From the NCBI GenBank assembly GCA_002368735.1, contig DFEQ01000088.1, forward strand, positions 5,299-11,100: a stretch of DNA of 5,802 bases, read 5' to 3'. How positions within the stretch are numbered: position 1 is the stretch's first letter; each line of letters begins with the position of its first letter. Of the stretch, positions 1-5,063 are shown piece after piece. Source of the DNA: Christensenella sp. UBA3798. GTDB lineage: Bacteria; Bacillota; Clostridia; Christensenellales; CAG-1252. Below the pieces are notes generated by a model. It was not told the DNA's origin, did no database searches, and saw only the letters and a list, made by a program, of their open reading frames with translations. The translations under genes were made by a program, and so were the position numbers.

Positions 1-1011
1 GTCAACGACATCGGCGAGGTGAATATCGATGCGAGCCTGCTTGCCGCGGGCGGCGTCGTACAGGAGAAGGATTCCAGCCTCGTCCCCCTCCAGAACGGTT
101 GCATCTGCTGCACCCTCAAGGAGGACCTCATCAAACAGATAGGCGAGCTCGTCATCTCGGGCAAGTTCGACTATATCTTGATCGAGGCGAGCGGTATCTG
201 TGAGCCGGTGCCCATCGTGCAGACCATCGAGTATTTGCACGAAAACACCAAGAGGTGCGATAAGACCGTTATCTTGGATAACGTGGTCTCGGTCGTGGAC
301 GCGGCGCGCCTCGCCGAGGAGTTCGGCGGCGGCAAGGAGCTCCTTAAGGAGAACATCGAGGATGACGATATCGAGAATCTCATCATCCAGCAGGTGGAGT
401 TCTGCACCAAGATCGTGGTCAACAAGACCGACCTCGTGACGGCGGAGCAGCTCAAAGAGGTGGAAGCGGTCATCCGCGCCCTCCAGCCCGAAGCGGAGAT
501 CATCGAGGCGGTGAAGGGCGAGGTCGCGTTGGATAAGATCCTCGGCACGGGTTCCTTTGACTTTGAAACGGCTTCGCGCTCCGCGGCGTGGATAAAGGGG
601 CTTGAGGAGATCGAGGAAGAGGAAGAGCCCGAGGGCGAAGTGTTGGAGTACAATATCTCCACCTTCGTCTATAAGCGCCGTGCACAGTTCGATACCAAGA
701 AGTTTATCGACTGGGCGAATAAGGACTATCCCTCCCATATCATTCGCGCCAAGGGAATTTGCTGGATATCCCGCGATAGTGCCAATATGTATATGTTCGA
801 GCAGGCAGGCAGCCAAAAGAGCCTCGTCAACGTTGGCCCGTGGGTGGCTTCGCTCCCCTGCAGGGAACAGCAGGAGCTCTTGCTCTCCGAGCCTGAGCTT
901 GCCGCCGAGTGGGACGAGAAGTTCGGTGACAAGATGATAAAGCTCGTCTTTATCGGCAAGGATATGGATCGCGCCGCCATCGAGAAAGAGCTGGACGCGA
1001 TGCTGAAATAA
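1..1011 (+). CDS. CobW/COG0523-family GTPase (putative zinc metallochaperone), 5' end cut by window
   Basis: This is the C-terminal 336 residues of a G3E P-loop GTPase of the CobW/COG0523 group, whose members are thought to deliver metal, often zinc, to client proteins using GTP. The frame is open from base 1. The opening residues VNDIGEVNIDASLL match the switch region that follows the Walker A motif, so the P-loop and roughly 35-45 residues lie upstream, and the GTG at 19 is internal. Visible motifs, in window-residue numbering, are the metal-binding CxCC in NGCICC (C34, C36, C37), the Walker B-type EASG (62-65) and the G4 motif NKTD (141-144). A very acidic linker follows at about 202-213. 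The CobW_C domain runs from about 215 to 335, with FVYKRR, the RAKG-W segment and the FGD-LVFIG end typical of YciC/ZigA-type members. No Zur box can be checked because the promoter is outside the window. The family is clear; the metal and the client are inference. Confidence 0.93.
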   Translation, partial: VNDIGEVNIDASLLAAGGVVQEKDSSLVPLQNGCICCTLKEDLIKQIGELVISGKFDYILIEASGICEPVPIVQTIEYLHENTKRCDKTVILDNVVSVVDAARLAEEFGGGKELLKENIEDDDIENLIIQQVEFCTKIVVNKTDLVTAEQLKEVEAVIRALQPEAEIIEAVKGEVALDKILGTGSFDFETASRSAAWIKGLEEIEEEEEPEGEVLEYNISTFVYKRRAQFDTKKFIDWANKDYPSHIIRAKGICWISRDSANMYMFEQAGSQKSLVNVGPWVASLPCREQQELLLSEPELAAEWDEKFGDKMIKLVFIGKDMDRAAIEKELDAMLK

Positions 1012-1025
1012 GCGTAAAACCAAAT

Positions 1026-1055
1026 AAAGAGGACCGCCGCGGCGGTCCTCTTTTT
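1026..1055. terminator. Bidirectional intrinsic terminator between convergent genes
   Basis: Bases 1026-1053 form a perfect 28-base palindrome, folding as a 12-bp stem with a 4-base CGCG loop. A run of five T (1051-1055) follows on the plus strand. On the minus strand the stem is followed by a weaker T-rich stretch (CTTTATTTGG). It lies 15 bases after the stop of the CobW-family gene and 19 bases past the stop of the convergent kinase gene, so it probably serves both. Confidence 0.9.
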
Positions 1056-1071
1056 ATGCTTTATGGGGCGT

Positions 1072-1986
1072 TTACTCTATCCTGCCGCCCTTGATAAATT
1101 CGTTCAAAAGGGAGGTCTCGGGGATGATCATATCGGGGACTTCGCCCACCTCTTTCAGTGCCTCGCGGATATTGTCCGTCCACTTGTGCGGCACGGCATC
1201 CAGGGAGTTGCCGAGGCAGCGCTTGTAGACAAGGAGCTCATAGTCGTATACGCTGTCCACCGTGTAGGAGGCGAGGTGCACGAAGGGATAGATGTTGACG
1301 CGCTCCGCTTTCAGCACTTCGCTCCATTGCGCCAAGGTATTTTGTAACGAATGCCCGCGCGAATAGTGGTCGCGTAGGATGCGGCGAAGCAGGCGCAGCT
1401 CGACGGGAGCGATGGTCCTGCCGCTCGGCAGTTTGAAGTCGCGGCGCGGTGAGATATATACCCCCACGATCCGGTCGTCGTGCATCTCGTATTTGCCGAG
1501 GAGGACGGGGTTCAGGGCGTGGATGCCTTCCACAATGGTGATGTCAGCGCTCTCGGGTACGATCTCGCGCGTATCGCCGGCACGGCGTCCCTCGATGAAG
1601 TCAAAGCGGGGCACCACGACGGGGCGTCCCTCGATGATGGATTCGATGGTGTAGGTCAATAGTTTCACGTCTATCGAGTTCAATGAGTCCATGTCGAGTA
1701 GCCCGCTCGGAAGGACGGCGGTCTTGTCGCGGTCGATGAAATAGTCGTCGGTGGAGATGCGATGCGCCTTGACGCCGAGAAATTCCAGCCTGTCGGCAAG
1801 GAGGTTGGCAAAGGTGGTCTTGCCACTCGCCGAAGGACCCGCTATCATGATCATTTTGGTGGACTTATCCGCAAATATCTTATCCGCAATAGAGATGACT
1901 TGCGAGTCAAAATTATACTCGCTGTTATAGATCAGCGCGGACAGGTGTTTATTAGCCAGTTGTTCTACTTTGGACCATTCGATCAT
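1072..1986 (-). CDS. Uridine kinase-like / phosphoribulokinase-family P-loop kinase
   Basis: This 304-residue cytoplasmic protein belongs to the uridine kinase/PRK P-loop family, which transfers ATP phosphate to a nucleoside or sugar hydroxyl. It has the Walker A motif GPSASGKTT (50-58), a STDDYF segment (79-84) where the acceptor-side aspartates of uridine kinases lie, the Walker B-like VEGIHALNP (152-160), and an arginine-rich lid RLLRRILRDHYSRG (198-211). The C-terminal IPETSLLNEFIKGG is also typical of the clostridial nucleoside-kinase subgroup. As I recall that subgroup, many members are about 550 residues with a TGS/ThrRS-like N-terminal half. Here only about 45 residues precede the P-loop, so this is a kinase-only form. 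The ATG start is supported by GAGGTGA four bases upstream and a promoter at 2006-2034. It is divergent from deoC, which fits nucleoside salvage, but the substrate is not shown by the sequence. Confidence 0.85.
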   Translation of the reverse strand: MIEWSKVEQLANKHLSALIYNSEYNFDSQVISIADKIFADKSTKMIMIAGPSASGKTTFANLLADRLEFLGVKAHRISTDDYFIDRDKTAVLPSGLLDMDSLNSIDVKLLTYTIESIIEGRPVVVPRFDFIEGRRAGDTREIVPESADITIVEGIHALNPVLLGKYEMHDDRIVGVYISPRRDFKLPSGRTIAPVELRLLRRILRDHYSRGHSLQNTLAQWSEVLKAERVNIYPFVHLASYTVDSVYDYELLVYKRCLGNSLDAVPHKWTDNIREALKEVGEVPDMIIPETSLLNEFIKGGRIE

Positions 1987-2005
1987 ATCGTCACCTCACT
2001 TGTTT

Positions 2006-2034
2006 ATTGTAGCATTTTACTTGAAAAAATGCAA
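2006..2034 (-). promoter_or_regulatory. Sigma-A-type promoter for the uridine kinase-like gene
   Basis: On the minus strand, TTGCAT (2034-2029) and TACAAT (2011-2006) are separated by exactly 17 bases. Transcription would begin near 1999, giving a leader of only about 13 bases that still holds the GAGGTGA ribosome-binding site before the ATG at 1986. Confidence 0.65.
2012..2032. repeat. Short inverted repeat in the promoter spacer (possible operator)
   Basis: GCATTTT (2012-2018) and AAAATGC (2026-2032) form 7-base inverted arms around a 7-base centre. The repeat sits between the -10 and -35 boxes of the kinase promoter and overlaps the -35 box. That position would suit a repressor, but the arms are AT-rich and short, so chance is possible. 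Confidence 0.25.
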
Positions 2035-2054
2035 TACGGCTTTTTATTCATTCT

Positions 2055-2064
2055 ATGCGCGCAT
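2055..2064. repeat. 10-base palindrome ATGCGCGCAT in the divergent intergenic region
   Basis: This perfect palindrome lies between the two divergent promoters, about 20 bases upstream of each -35 box. The position is compatible with a shared regulator site for the kinase and deoC units. No known operator is recognised, and a 10-base palindrome is weak evidence by itself. Confidence 0.2.
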
Positions 2065-2085
2065 CTCCATAGGAGGATATCTTGA

Positions 2086-2115
2086 TTGACAGTCGCCGCC
2101 GCGAGGGGATATACT
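2086..2115 (+). promoter_or_regulatory. deoC: Sigma-A-type promoter for deoC-dtd
   Basis: A perfect TTGACA (2086-2091) is followed after 18 bases by TATACT (2110-2115). The start of transcription should fall near 2122, just upstream of the GGGAGG ribosome-binding site at 2125-2130. This decides the deoC start: the in-frame TTG at 2082 and ATG at 2118 would not be on the transcript. Confidence 0.72.
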
Positions 2116-2135
2116 TAATGAAAAGGGAGGCTCGT

Positions 2136-2786
2136 ATGACACCGCAAGAGATCTTTGAAAAAGTCGATCACACGCTTCTTTCCGTCACCGCGACGGAAAA
2201 AGAATATATCACCCTCGCCGAGGAGGCTGTCAAGGCACACGCCGCGTCGGTATGCGTGGCGCCCTCCGCCGTCCGCTTCATAAAGGACAAATACGGCGAC
2301 AGCCTGCGCATCACCACCGTCATCGGGTTCCCCAACGGATACGCGACCACCGCGACCAAGGTCGCCGAGACACTGGACGCCATCGCAGGGGGCGCGGACG
2401 AAGTGGATATGGTCGTTCACGTCGGCAAGGTCAAGGAGGGGGACTACGACTATGTCCTCCGCGACGTCTCCGCCGTGCGCGCTGCATCTGAAGGGTACGT
2501 GCTCAAGGTCATCGTGGAAACCTGCCTCTTGACCGAAGAAGAGAAGATCAAACTCTGCGAGATCGTAACAAAGGCGGGCGCCGACTACATCAAGACGAGC
2601 ACCGGCTTTAGCAAGGCGGGCGCGACCGTCGAGGACGTCCTCCTCTTCAAGAAGCATATCGGCAAGGGGGTCAAGATCAAGGCGGCGGGCGGCATCCGCA
2701 CCTTGGAAGACGCCGAAAAATTCATCATAGCGGGTGCGGACAGGATAGGTGCCAGCGCCGTCATCAAGGGGTACTATAACAAATGA
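2136..2786 (+). CDS. deoC: Deoxyribose-phosphate aldolase
   Basis: DeoC is a class I aldolase that reversibly splits 2-deoxyribose-5-phosphate into glyceraldehyde-3-phosphate and acetaldehyde, the last step of deoxynucleoside catabolism in the cytoplasm. The 216 residues match the usual TIM-barrel length of about 220. Diagnostic motifs are VDHTLL (10-15), GFPNG (64-68), the active-site Asp in EVDMV (D91), the Schiff-base Lys in YIKTSTGF (K153), and the second active-site Lys in KIKAAGGIRT (K182), so the catalytic set appears complete. The start at 2136 has GGGAGG five bases upstream and gives the family-typical N-terminus. Longer in-frame starts (TTG 2082, ATG 2118) overlap the promoter. The stop overlaps the dtd start as ATGA, implying translational coupling. 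The gene is divergent from a nucleoside-kinase-like gene, consistent with nucleoside salvage. Confidence 0.96.
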   Translation: MTPQEIFEKVDHTLLSVTATEKEYITLAEEAVKAHAASVCVAPSAVRFIKDKYGDSLRITTVIGFPNGYATTATKVAETLDAIAGGADEVDMVVHVGKVKEGDYDYVLRDVSAVRAASEGYVLKVIVETCLLTEEEKIKLCEIVTKAGADYIKTSTGFSKAGATVEDVLLFKKHIGKGVKIKAAGGIRTLEDAEKFIIAGADRIGASAVIKGYYNK

Positions 2787-3226
2787 AACTCGTTGTACAA
2801 AGGGTAAAGGAGACCCGCCTCGAAGTGGACGGGCAGGTCGTTTCCGAGATCGAAAAAGGGCTCGCCATCTACGTCGGTGTGGCGGTGGGCGATACGGAGA
2901 AGGAGGCTGACCGCTTGGCGGAGAAGGTCGTGAAACTCCGCGTCTTCGAGGACGAAAACGGCAAGATGAACCTCTCGGTCACAGACGTTGGCGGGGAGAT
3001 CCTCGCCATCTCGCAATTCACCCTTCTTGCGGACGTTTCGCACGGCAATCGCCCCGGCTTCTCGGGCGCGGAAAGACCCGAAAAAGCCAACGATCTATAC
3101 GAATACTTCTGCCGCAAGGTTTCCTCTCTCGGCGTAACGGTAAAGAAAGGGGTCTTCGGCGCGGATATGCACATCTATCAGCATAACGACGGACCCGTCA
3201 CCATCATTTACGATACGATGGCATGA
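2783..3226 (+). CDS. dtd: D-aminoacyl-tRNA deacylase
   Basis: Dtd hydrolyses D-amino acids (and glycine mischarged on tRNA-Ala) from tRNA, a chiral proofreading step in the cytoplasm. The 147 residues match the family length. The N-terminus MKLVVQRVKE is typical, the active-site SQFTL motif is at 77-81, and the cross-subunit Gly-cisPro motif lies in NDGPVT (135-140). The HGNRPGFSGA segment (88-97) is also family-like. The protein acts as a homodimer with the active sites at the interface. The ATG overlaps the deoC stop by four bases (ATGA), so it depends on the deoC promoter and probably on translational coupling. Its terminator begins 27 bases after the stop, inside the convergent membrane-protein gene, whose stop is only three bases away. 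I see no truncation or missing key residue. Confidence 0.96.
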   Translation: MKLVVQRVKETRLEVDGQVVSEIEKGLAIYVGVAVGDTEKEADRLAEKVVKLRVFEDENGKMNLSVTDVGGEILAISQFTLLADVSHGNRPGFSGAERPEKANDLYEYFCRKVSSLGVTVKKGVFGADMHIYQHNDGPVTIIYDTMA

Positions 3227-3229
3227 TCG

Positions 3230-3925
3230 TCAGTTTTGAGATACGTTATCGGGAAGAGCCGCATCGTCGGCTCTTTTTGCATAGCGCAGCGCCGAGACGA
3301 TGATGAGGATATAGCACACCGTCTTTGGGAGCATCAAGAGTCCGAGCAAGGGGATGGTCGGGGCAAAAATGACCGTTCCCATATAGAATAGGAAGCTGAA
3401 AAAGACCAATAGGTACGTCCACCTAAAGCATTCGTCCTTCCTCGCCCAAATAAAGCTCAGCACGATAAAGAGAGCGCCGAGCAGCAAAAAGGGGATATTC
3501 CGCAATATGGCAAAGAGGAAGGAAGGCTCTTTCTCAAACCAACCGTTTTGCGGTAGGGTGAGAAAGGCGATGCGGATAATTGCGAGCGCGAGAAAGGCGA
3601 TGGTCAAAGTGCGGGTATCCTTCTTGTCGAACAATTTGACAAAGAAGAAATAAAAGAGGACGTAGAATACCGTCATGGTGACCGAGGTGACGAGCTTCCC
3701 GAGGCCGAGCGAAAAGACGTGATTATCCAGCCCGTCGCCCAGAAGCCCGATCATCCTGGGGATCAGGTGAAATGCGTCGCCCGCGCCGAGGAGCAGCGTC
3801 ATCACTGCAAGGAGCAGGACTTTTACGTCCCTGTTTTTATAGTAATAACGGAGCAAGATACCTCCCGCGATAAAGGCAAAGAGCAGGTATCCTATCTCAA
3901 ATATCGGTTCCATGATGCGTTGCAT
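3230..3925 (-). CDS. Uncharacterised integral membrane protein, about seven helices
   Basis: I do not recognise a named family. The 231-residue protein is strongly hydrophobic with about seven predicted membrane helices, judged by eye at residues 8-27, 36-56, 74-98, 105-123, 137-160, 168-188 and 192-214. Short charged loops separate them (KNRD, DKKDTR, ARKDE), and the C-terminal tail is polar. A striking polar motif, GDAFHLIPR (49-57), sits at the end of helix 2. Buried Asp, His and Arg there could bind a metal, lipid headgroup or proton, but that is inference. There is no cleavable signal peptide. The ATG at 3925 was chosen because AGGAGG (3932-3937) lies six bases upstream; a GTG two codons earlier directly abuts that site. 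It has its own promoter (3948-3977) and no visible terminator of its own. The last codons double as the dtd terminator hairpin. Confidence 0.85.
   Translation of the reverse strand: MQRIMEPIFEIGYLLFAFIAGGILLRYYYKNRDVKVLLLAVMTLLLGAGDAFHLIPRMIGLLGDGLDNHVFSLGLGKLVTSVTMTVFYVLFYFFFVKLFDKKDTRTLTIAFLALAIIRIAFLTLPQNGWFEKEPSFLFAILRNIPFLLLGALFIVLSFIWARKDECFRWTYLLVFFSFLFYMGTVIFAPTIPLLGLLMLPKTVCYILIIVSALRYAKRADDAALPDNVSQN
3254..3278 (+). terminator. Intrinsic terminator of deoC-dtd, embedded in the convergent coding sequence
   Basis: An 8-bp stem AAGAGCCG (3254-3261) / CGGCTCTT (3268-3275) with a 6-base loop ends in a five-T run (3274-3278). It starts 27 bases after the dtd stop. On the opposite strand the same bases encode about eight residues near the C-terminus of the membrane protein, and no T-run follows the hairpin in that direction. 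Confidence 0.85.
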
Positions 3926-3931
3926 AAGCAC

Positions 3932-3937
3932 CCTCCT
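3932..3937 (-). promoter_or_regulatory. Ribosome-binding site that decides the start of the 231-residue membrane protein
   Basis: A perfect AGGAGG on the minus strand lies six bases before the ATG at 3925. The alternative in-frame GTG at 3931 touches the site with no spacing, and a later ATG at 3913 is 18 bases away, so both fit worse. Confidence 0.8.
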
Positions 3938-3947
3938 ATCCCCAATT

Positions 3948-3977
3948 ATTGTATAGGATGGAGTAGGGCAAAGTCAA
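3948..3977 (-). promoter_or_regulatory. Sigma-A-type promoter for the 231-residue membrane protein
   Basis: On the minus strand, TTGACT (3977-3972) is followed after 18 bases by TACAAT (3953-3948); an overlapping TATACA at 16 bases is an alternative -10. The predicted leader is about 16 bases. Twelve bases around the -35 box (AGGCTTGACTTT, 3981-3970) also occur at the GH13 promoter. Confidence 0.68.
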
Positions 3978-3994
3978 GCCTACCCCGATCCATG

Positions 3995-4021
3995 AAAAAA
4001 GTGCCCATCAAGGGCACTTTT
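3995..4021 (-). terminator. Intrinsic terminator of the YwaF-like gene
   Basis: On the minus strand, a 10-bp stem AAAAGTGCCC / GGGCACTTTT (4021-4012 with 4006-3997) has a 5-base loop and ends in six T (4000-3995). It begins about 19 bases after the stop at 4040. This separates the two membrane-protein genes into different transcripts. A shorter T-run on the plus side could give weak activity in that direction too. Confidence 0.88.
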
Positions 4022-4039
4022 GTATGTTGTGGAATGTTT

Positions 4040-4888
4040 TTACGCTTCGGTCGGGGCGTCAGTATCCGCTTTTCCTTTGTCGGCGGGAGTCGCCTTTTTC
4101 TCCGCGACTTTATTCTTGATCAAGCCGATGAGTTTGTATATACAGACCACCGCACCGCTCAGGAGCATGTAGGATGCGAGCATGATGAAGGTGAAGAGGG
4201 GGCGCATCTTCTTGCCGTCAAGGTAGGCGGCAAGGTCGCTCATCAAGGGCACGCCGTCGCCGCTGTATATCTGCATATAGTCCGCGCCGTAATAATAGTT
4301 GAGCGGGCTGGCGATGACGGATAGAAGCACCATCGGGATGATGGCGATGGGGATGTCCTTCCACTCCAGCTTTTTATATCCCGAGCAAAGTATTAAGACG
4401 CCCACCATCATCAGGTTGTAGTGGAAGAGGATGGAGTCCCACGCGCCGTACGTCCAAAAGGGATACCAGTTCAAGCCGTTGAGATACACCGTACCGATGG
4501 CGCCGCAACACAGTCCGACGGTGGCGAGCCAGGTCAGGGCGATCTCCCTTGCTTTTCCCTTGCCCCAGGCGCCCACCCATAAGCAATATATCAGGAGCGA
4601 ACAGGAATAGAAGGGCAGGATGCCGCCCGCGTTGAAGCCGCGCCCCGTCGTTATGTCGTAGTAGCTCTCCCAGATGATCTTCGATACTTCGAGAAGGGTC
4701 ACGAATATCGCGAGCCCGCGCAGGAACCAAGTGATCTTTTTATGATCCGCTTTTCTGAGAAAGATCCCGATCGCGATGACAGATAGGAATGCGAGTACGA
4801 TATAGACGACGTGCGTCGTGCTGAAAAAGTCCGAGGTGAACCCTTCGATATTGTACTTATAATCAAAGAATCCGTATTGCAGCAACAT
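4040..4888 (-). CDS. Integral membrane protein, possibly YwaF/TMEM164-like (TIGR02206 type)
   Basis: This 282-residue protein has about seven hydrophobic helices, judged by eye at residues 26-44, 53-71, 90-107, 117-137, 150-169, 179-197 and 230-256. A Lys/Ala/Asp-rich, probably disordered tail follows (258-282). LPFYSC (91-96) at helix 3 and FHYN (155-158) at helix 5 recall the conserved Cys and His positions of the bacterial YwaF family related to TMEM164, but I assign this from memory at moderate confidence. In those proteins a Pro-Leu-His-x-Cys-like motif is more usual, so the Tyr at residue 94 is notable. The function of bacterial members is not established to my knowledge. The start is set by AAGGAGG (4895-4901) six bases before the ATG. 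The frame stays open to 5053, but that extension crosses the promoter at 4926-4954. The gene is divergent from the GH13 gene and ends at the 3995-4021 terminator. Confidence 0.8.
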   Translation of the reverse strand: MLLQYGFFDYKYNIEGFTSDFFSTTHVVYIVLAFLSVIAIGIFLRKADHKKITWFLRGLAIFVTLLEVSKIIWESYYDITTGRGFNAGGILPFYSCSLLIYCLWVGAWGKGKAREIALTWLATVGLCCGAIGTVYLNGLNWYPFWTYGAWDSILFHYNLMMVGVLILCSGYKKLEWKDIPIAIIPMVLLSVIASPLNYYYGADYMQIYSGDGVPLMSDLAAYLDGKKMRPLFTFIMLASYMLLSGAVVCIYKLIGLIKNKVAEKKATPADKGKADTDAPTEA

Positions 4889-4894
4889 GAGCCG

Positions 4895-4901
4895 CCTCCT
4901 T
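4895..4901 (-). promoter_or_regulatory. Ribosome-binding site that decides the start of the YwaF-like protein
   Basis: AAGGAGG on the minus strand, six bases before the ATG at 4888, is a near-perfect Shine-Dalgarno site. It fixes the start 55 codons inside the maximal open frame, downstream of the promoter. Confidence 0.82.
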
Positions 4902-4925
4902 GTCATAGTGTTTCGGATAGCCATT

Positions 4926-4954
4926 ATTATAGAGGCAAGGGCGAGGTTTTGCAA
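4926..4954 (-). promoter_or_regulatory. Strong sigma-A-type promoter for the YwaF-like gene
   Basis: On the minus strand, TTGCAA (4954-4949) and a perfect TATAAT (4931-4926) are separated by 17 bases. Transcription should start near 4919, leaving a leader of about 31 bases. A cre-like sequence (4950-4963) covers the -35 box. Confidence 0.8.
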
Positions 4955-4963
4955 GCGTTCGCG
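4950..4963 (+). promoter_or_regulatory. Possible cre/LacI-family operator
   Basis: TGCAAGCGTTCGCG matches 8 of the 11 specified positions of the catabolite-responsive element TGWAANCGNTNWCA, including the central AANCGNT core. It lies on the -35 box of the YwaF-like promoter and about 20 bases upstream of the GH13 -35 box. Control of a sugar hydrolase by CcpA or a local LacI-type regulator would be plausible, but three mismatches make this tentative. Confidence 0.3.
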
Positions 4964-4982
4964 CCTCTTTTGCCCCAAAGGC

Positions 4983-5011
4983 TTGACTTTATCCACCTCA
5001 GACGATACAAT
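4983..5011 (+). promoter_or_regulatory. Sigma-A-type promoter for the GH13 gene
   Basis: TTGACT (4983-4988) and TACAAT (5006-5011) are separated by 17 bases. The start of transcription should be near 5018, giving a leader of about 46 bases to the GTG start, which contains the hairpin at 5025-5046. Confidence 0.75.
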
Positions 5012-5024
5012 ATCACGCGACGGC

Positions 5025-5046
5025 TCTTCCCTTATGAAAGGGAAGA
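5025..5046 (+). promoter_or_regulatory. Leader hairpin or operator with an ATG in its loop
   Basis: TCTTCCCTT and AAGGGAAGA form a perfect 9-bp inverted repeat around a 4-base ATGA loop. It starts about 7 bases after the predicted transcription start. There is no T-run, so it is not a terminator. It could be a repressor-binding operator or a 5' RNA hairpin that hides the in-frame ATG at 5034 and leaves the GTG at 5064 as the start. Confidence 0.45.
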
Positions 5047-5063
5047 AAGTCAAAGGGGAAAGC

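Noticed and set aside
19..21. GTG at 19 as the start of the CobW-family gene
   Set aside because: The upstream in-frame residues VNDIGE are already conserved family sequence, and the Walker A motif must precede them, so the gene begins outside the window.
171..662. 163-residue minus-strand open frame in the CobW-family gene
   Set aside because: Ser/Thr-rich composition is what the antisense of this gene's codon use gives. There is no ribosome-binding site or promoter, and the plus strand has clear GTPase motifs.
2012..2045. Possible plus-strand terminator from GCATTTT/AAAATGC followed by T-rich sequence
   Set aside because: The stem is AT-rich and weak, the T-run is separated from it by eight bases, and no plus-strand gene ends upstream.
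2115..2657. 180-residue minus-strand open frame across deoC
   Set aside because: It is a shadow of a complete, motif-rich deoC. It has low-complexity Gly/Asp/Val content, no start signals of its own and no recognisable domain.
3719..4324. 201-residue plus-strand open frame spanning the two membrane-protein genes
   Set aside because: It runs through a promoter and a terminator of the minus-strand genes, has mixed composition with no domain, and lies antisense to clear membrane-protein coding.
4889..5053. 55-residue N-terminal extension of the YwaF-like protein
   Set aside because: The extension crosses a TTGCAA-17-TATAAT promoter and lacks a ribosome-binding site, while the ATG at 4888 has AAGGAGG at ideal spacing.
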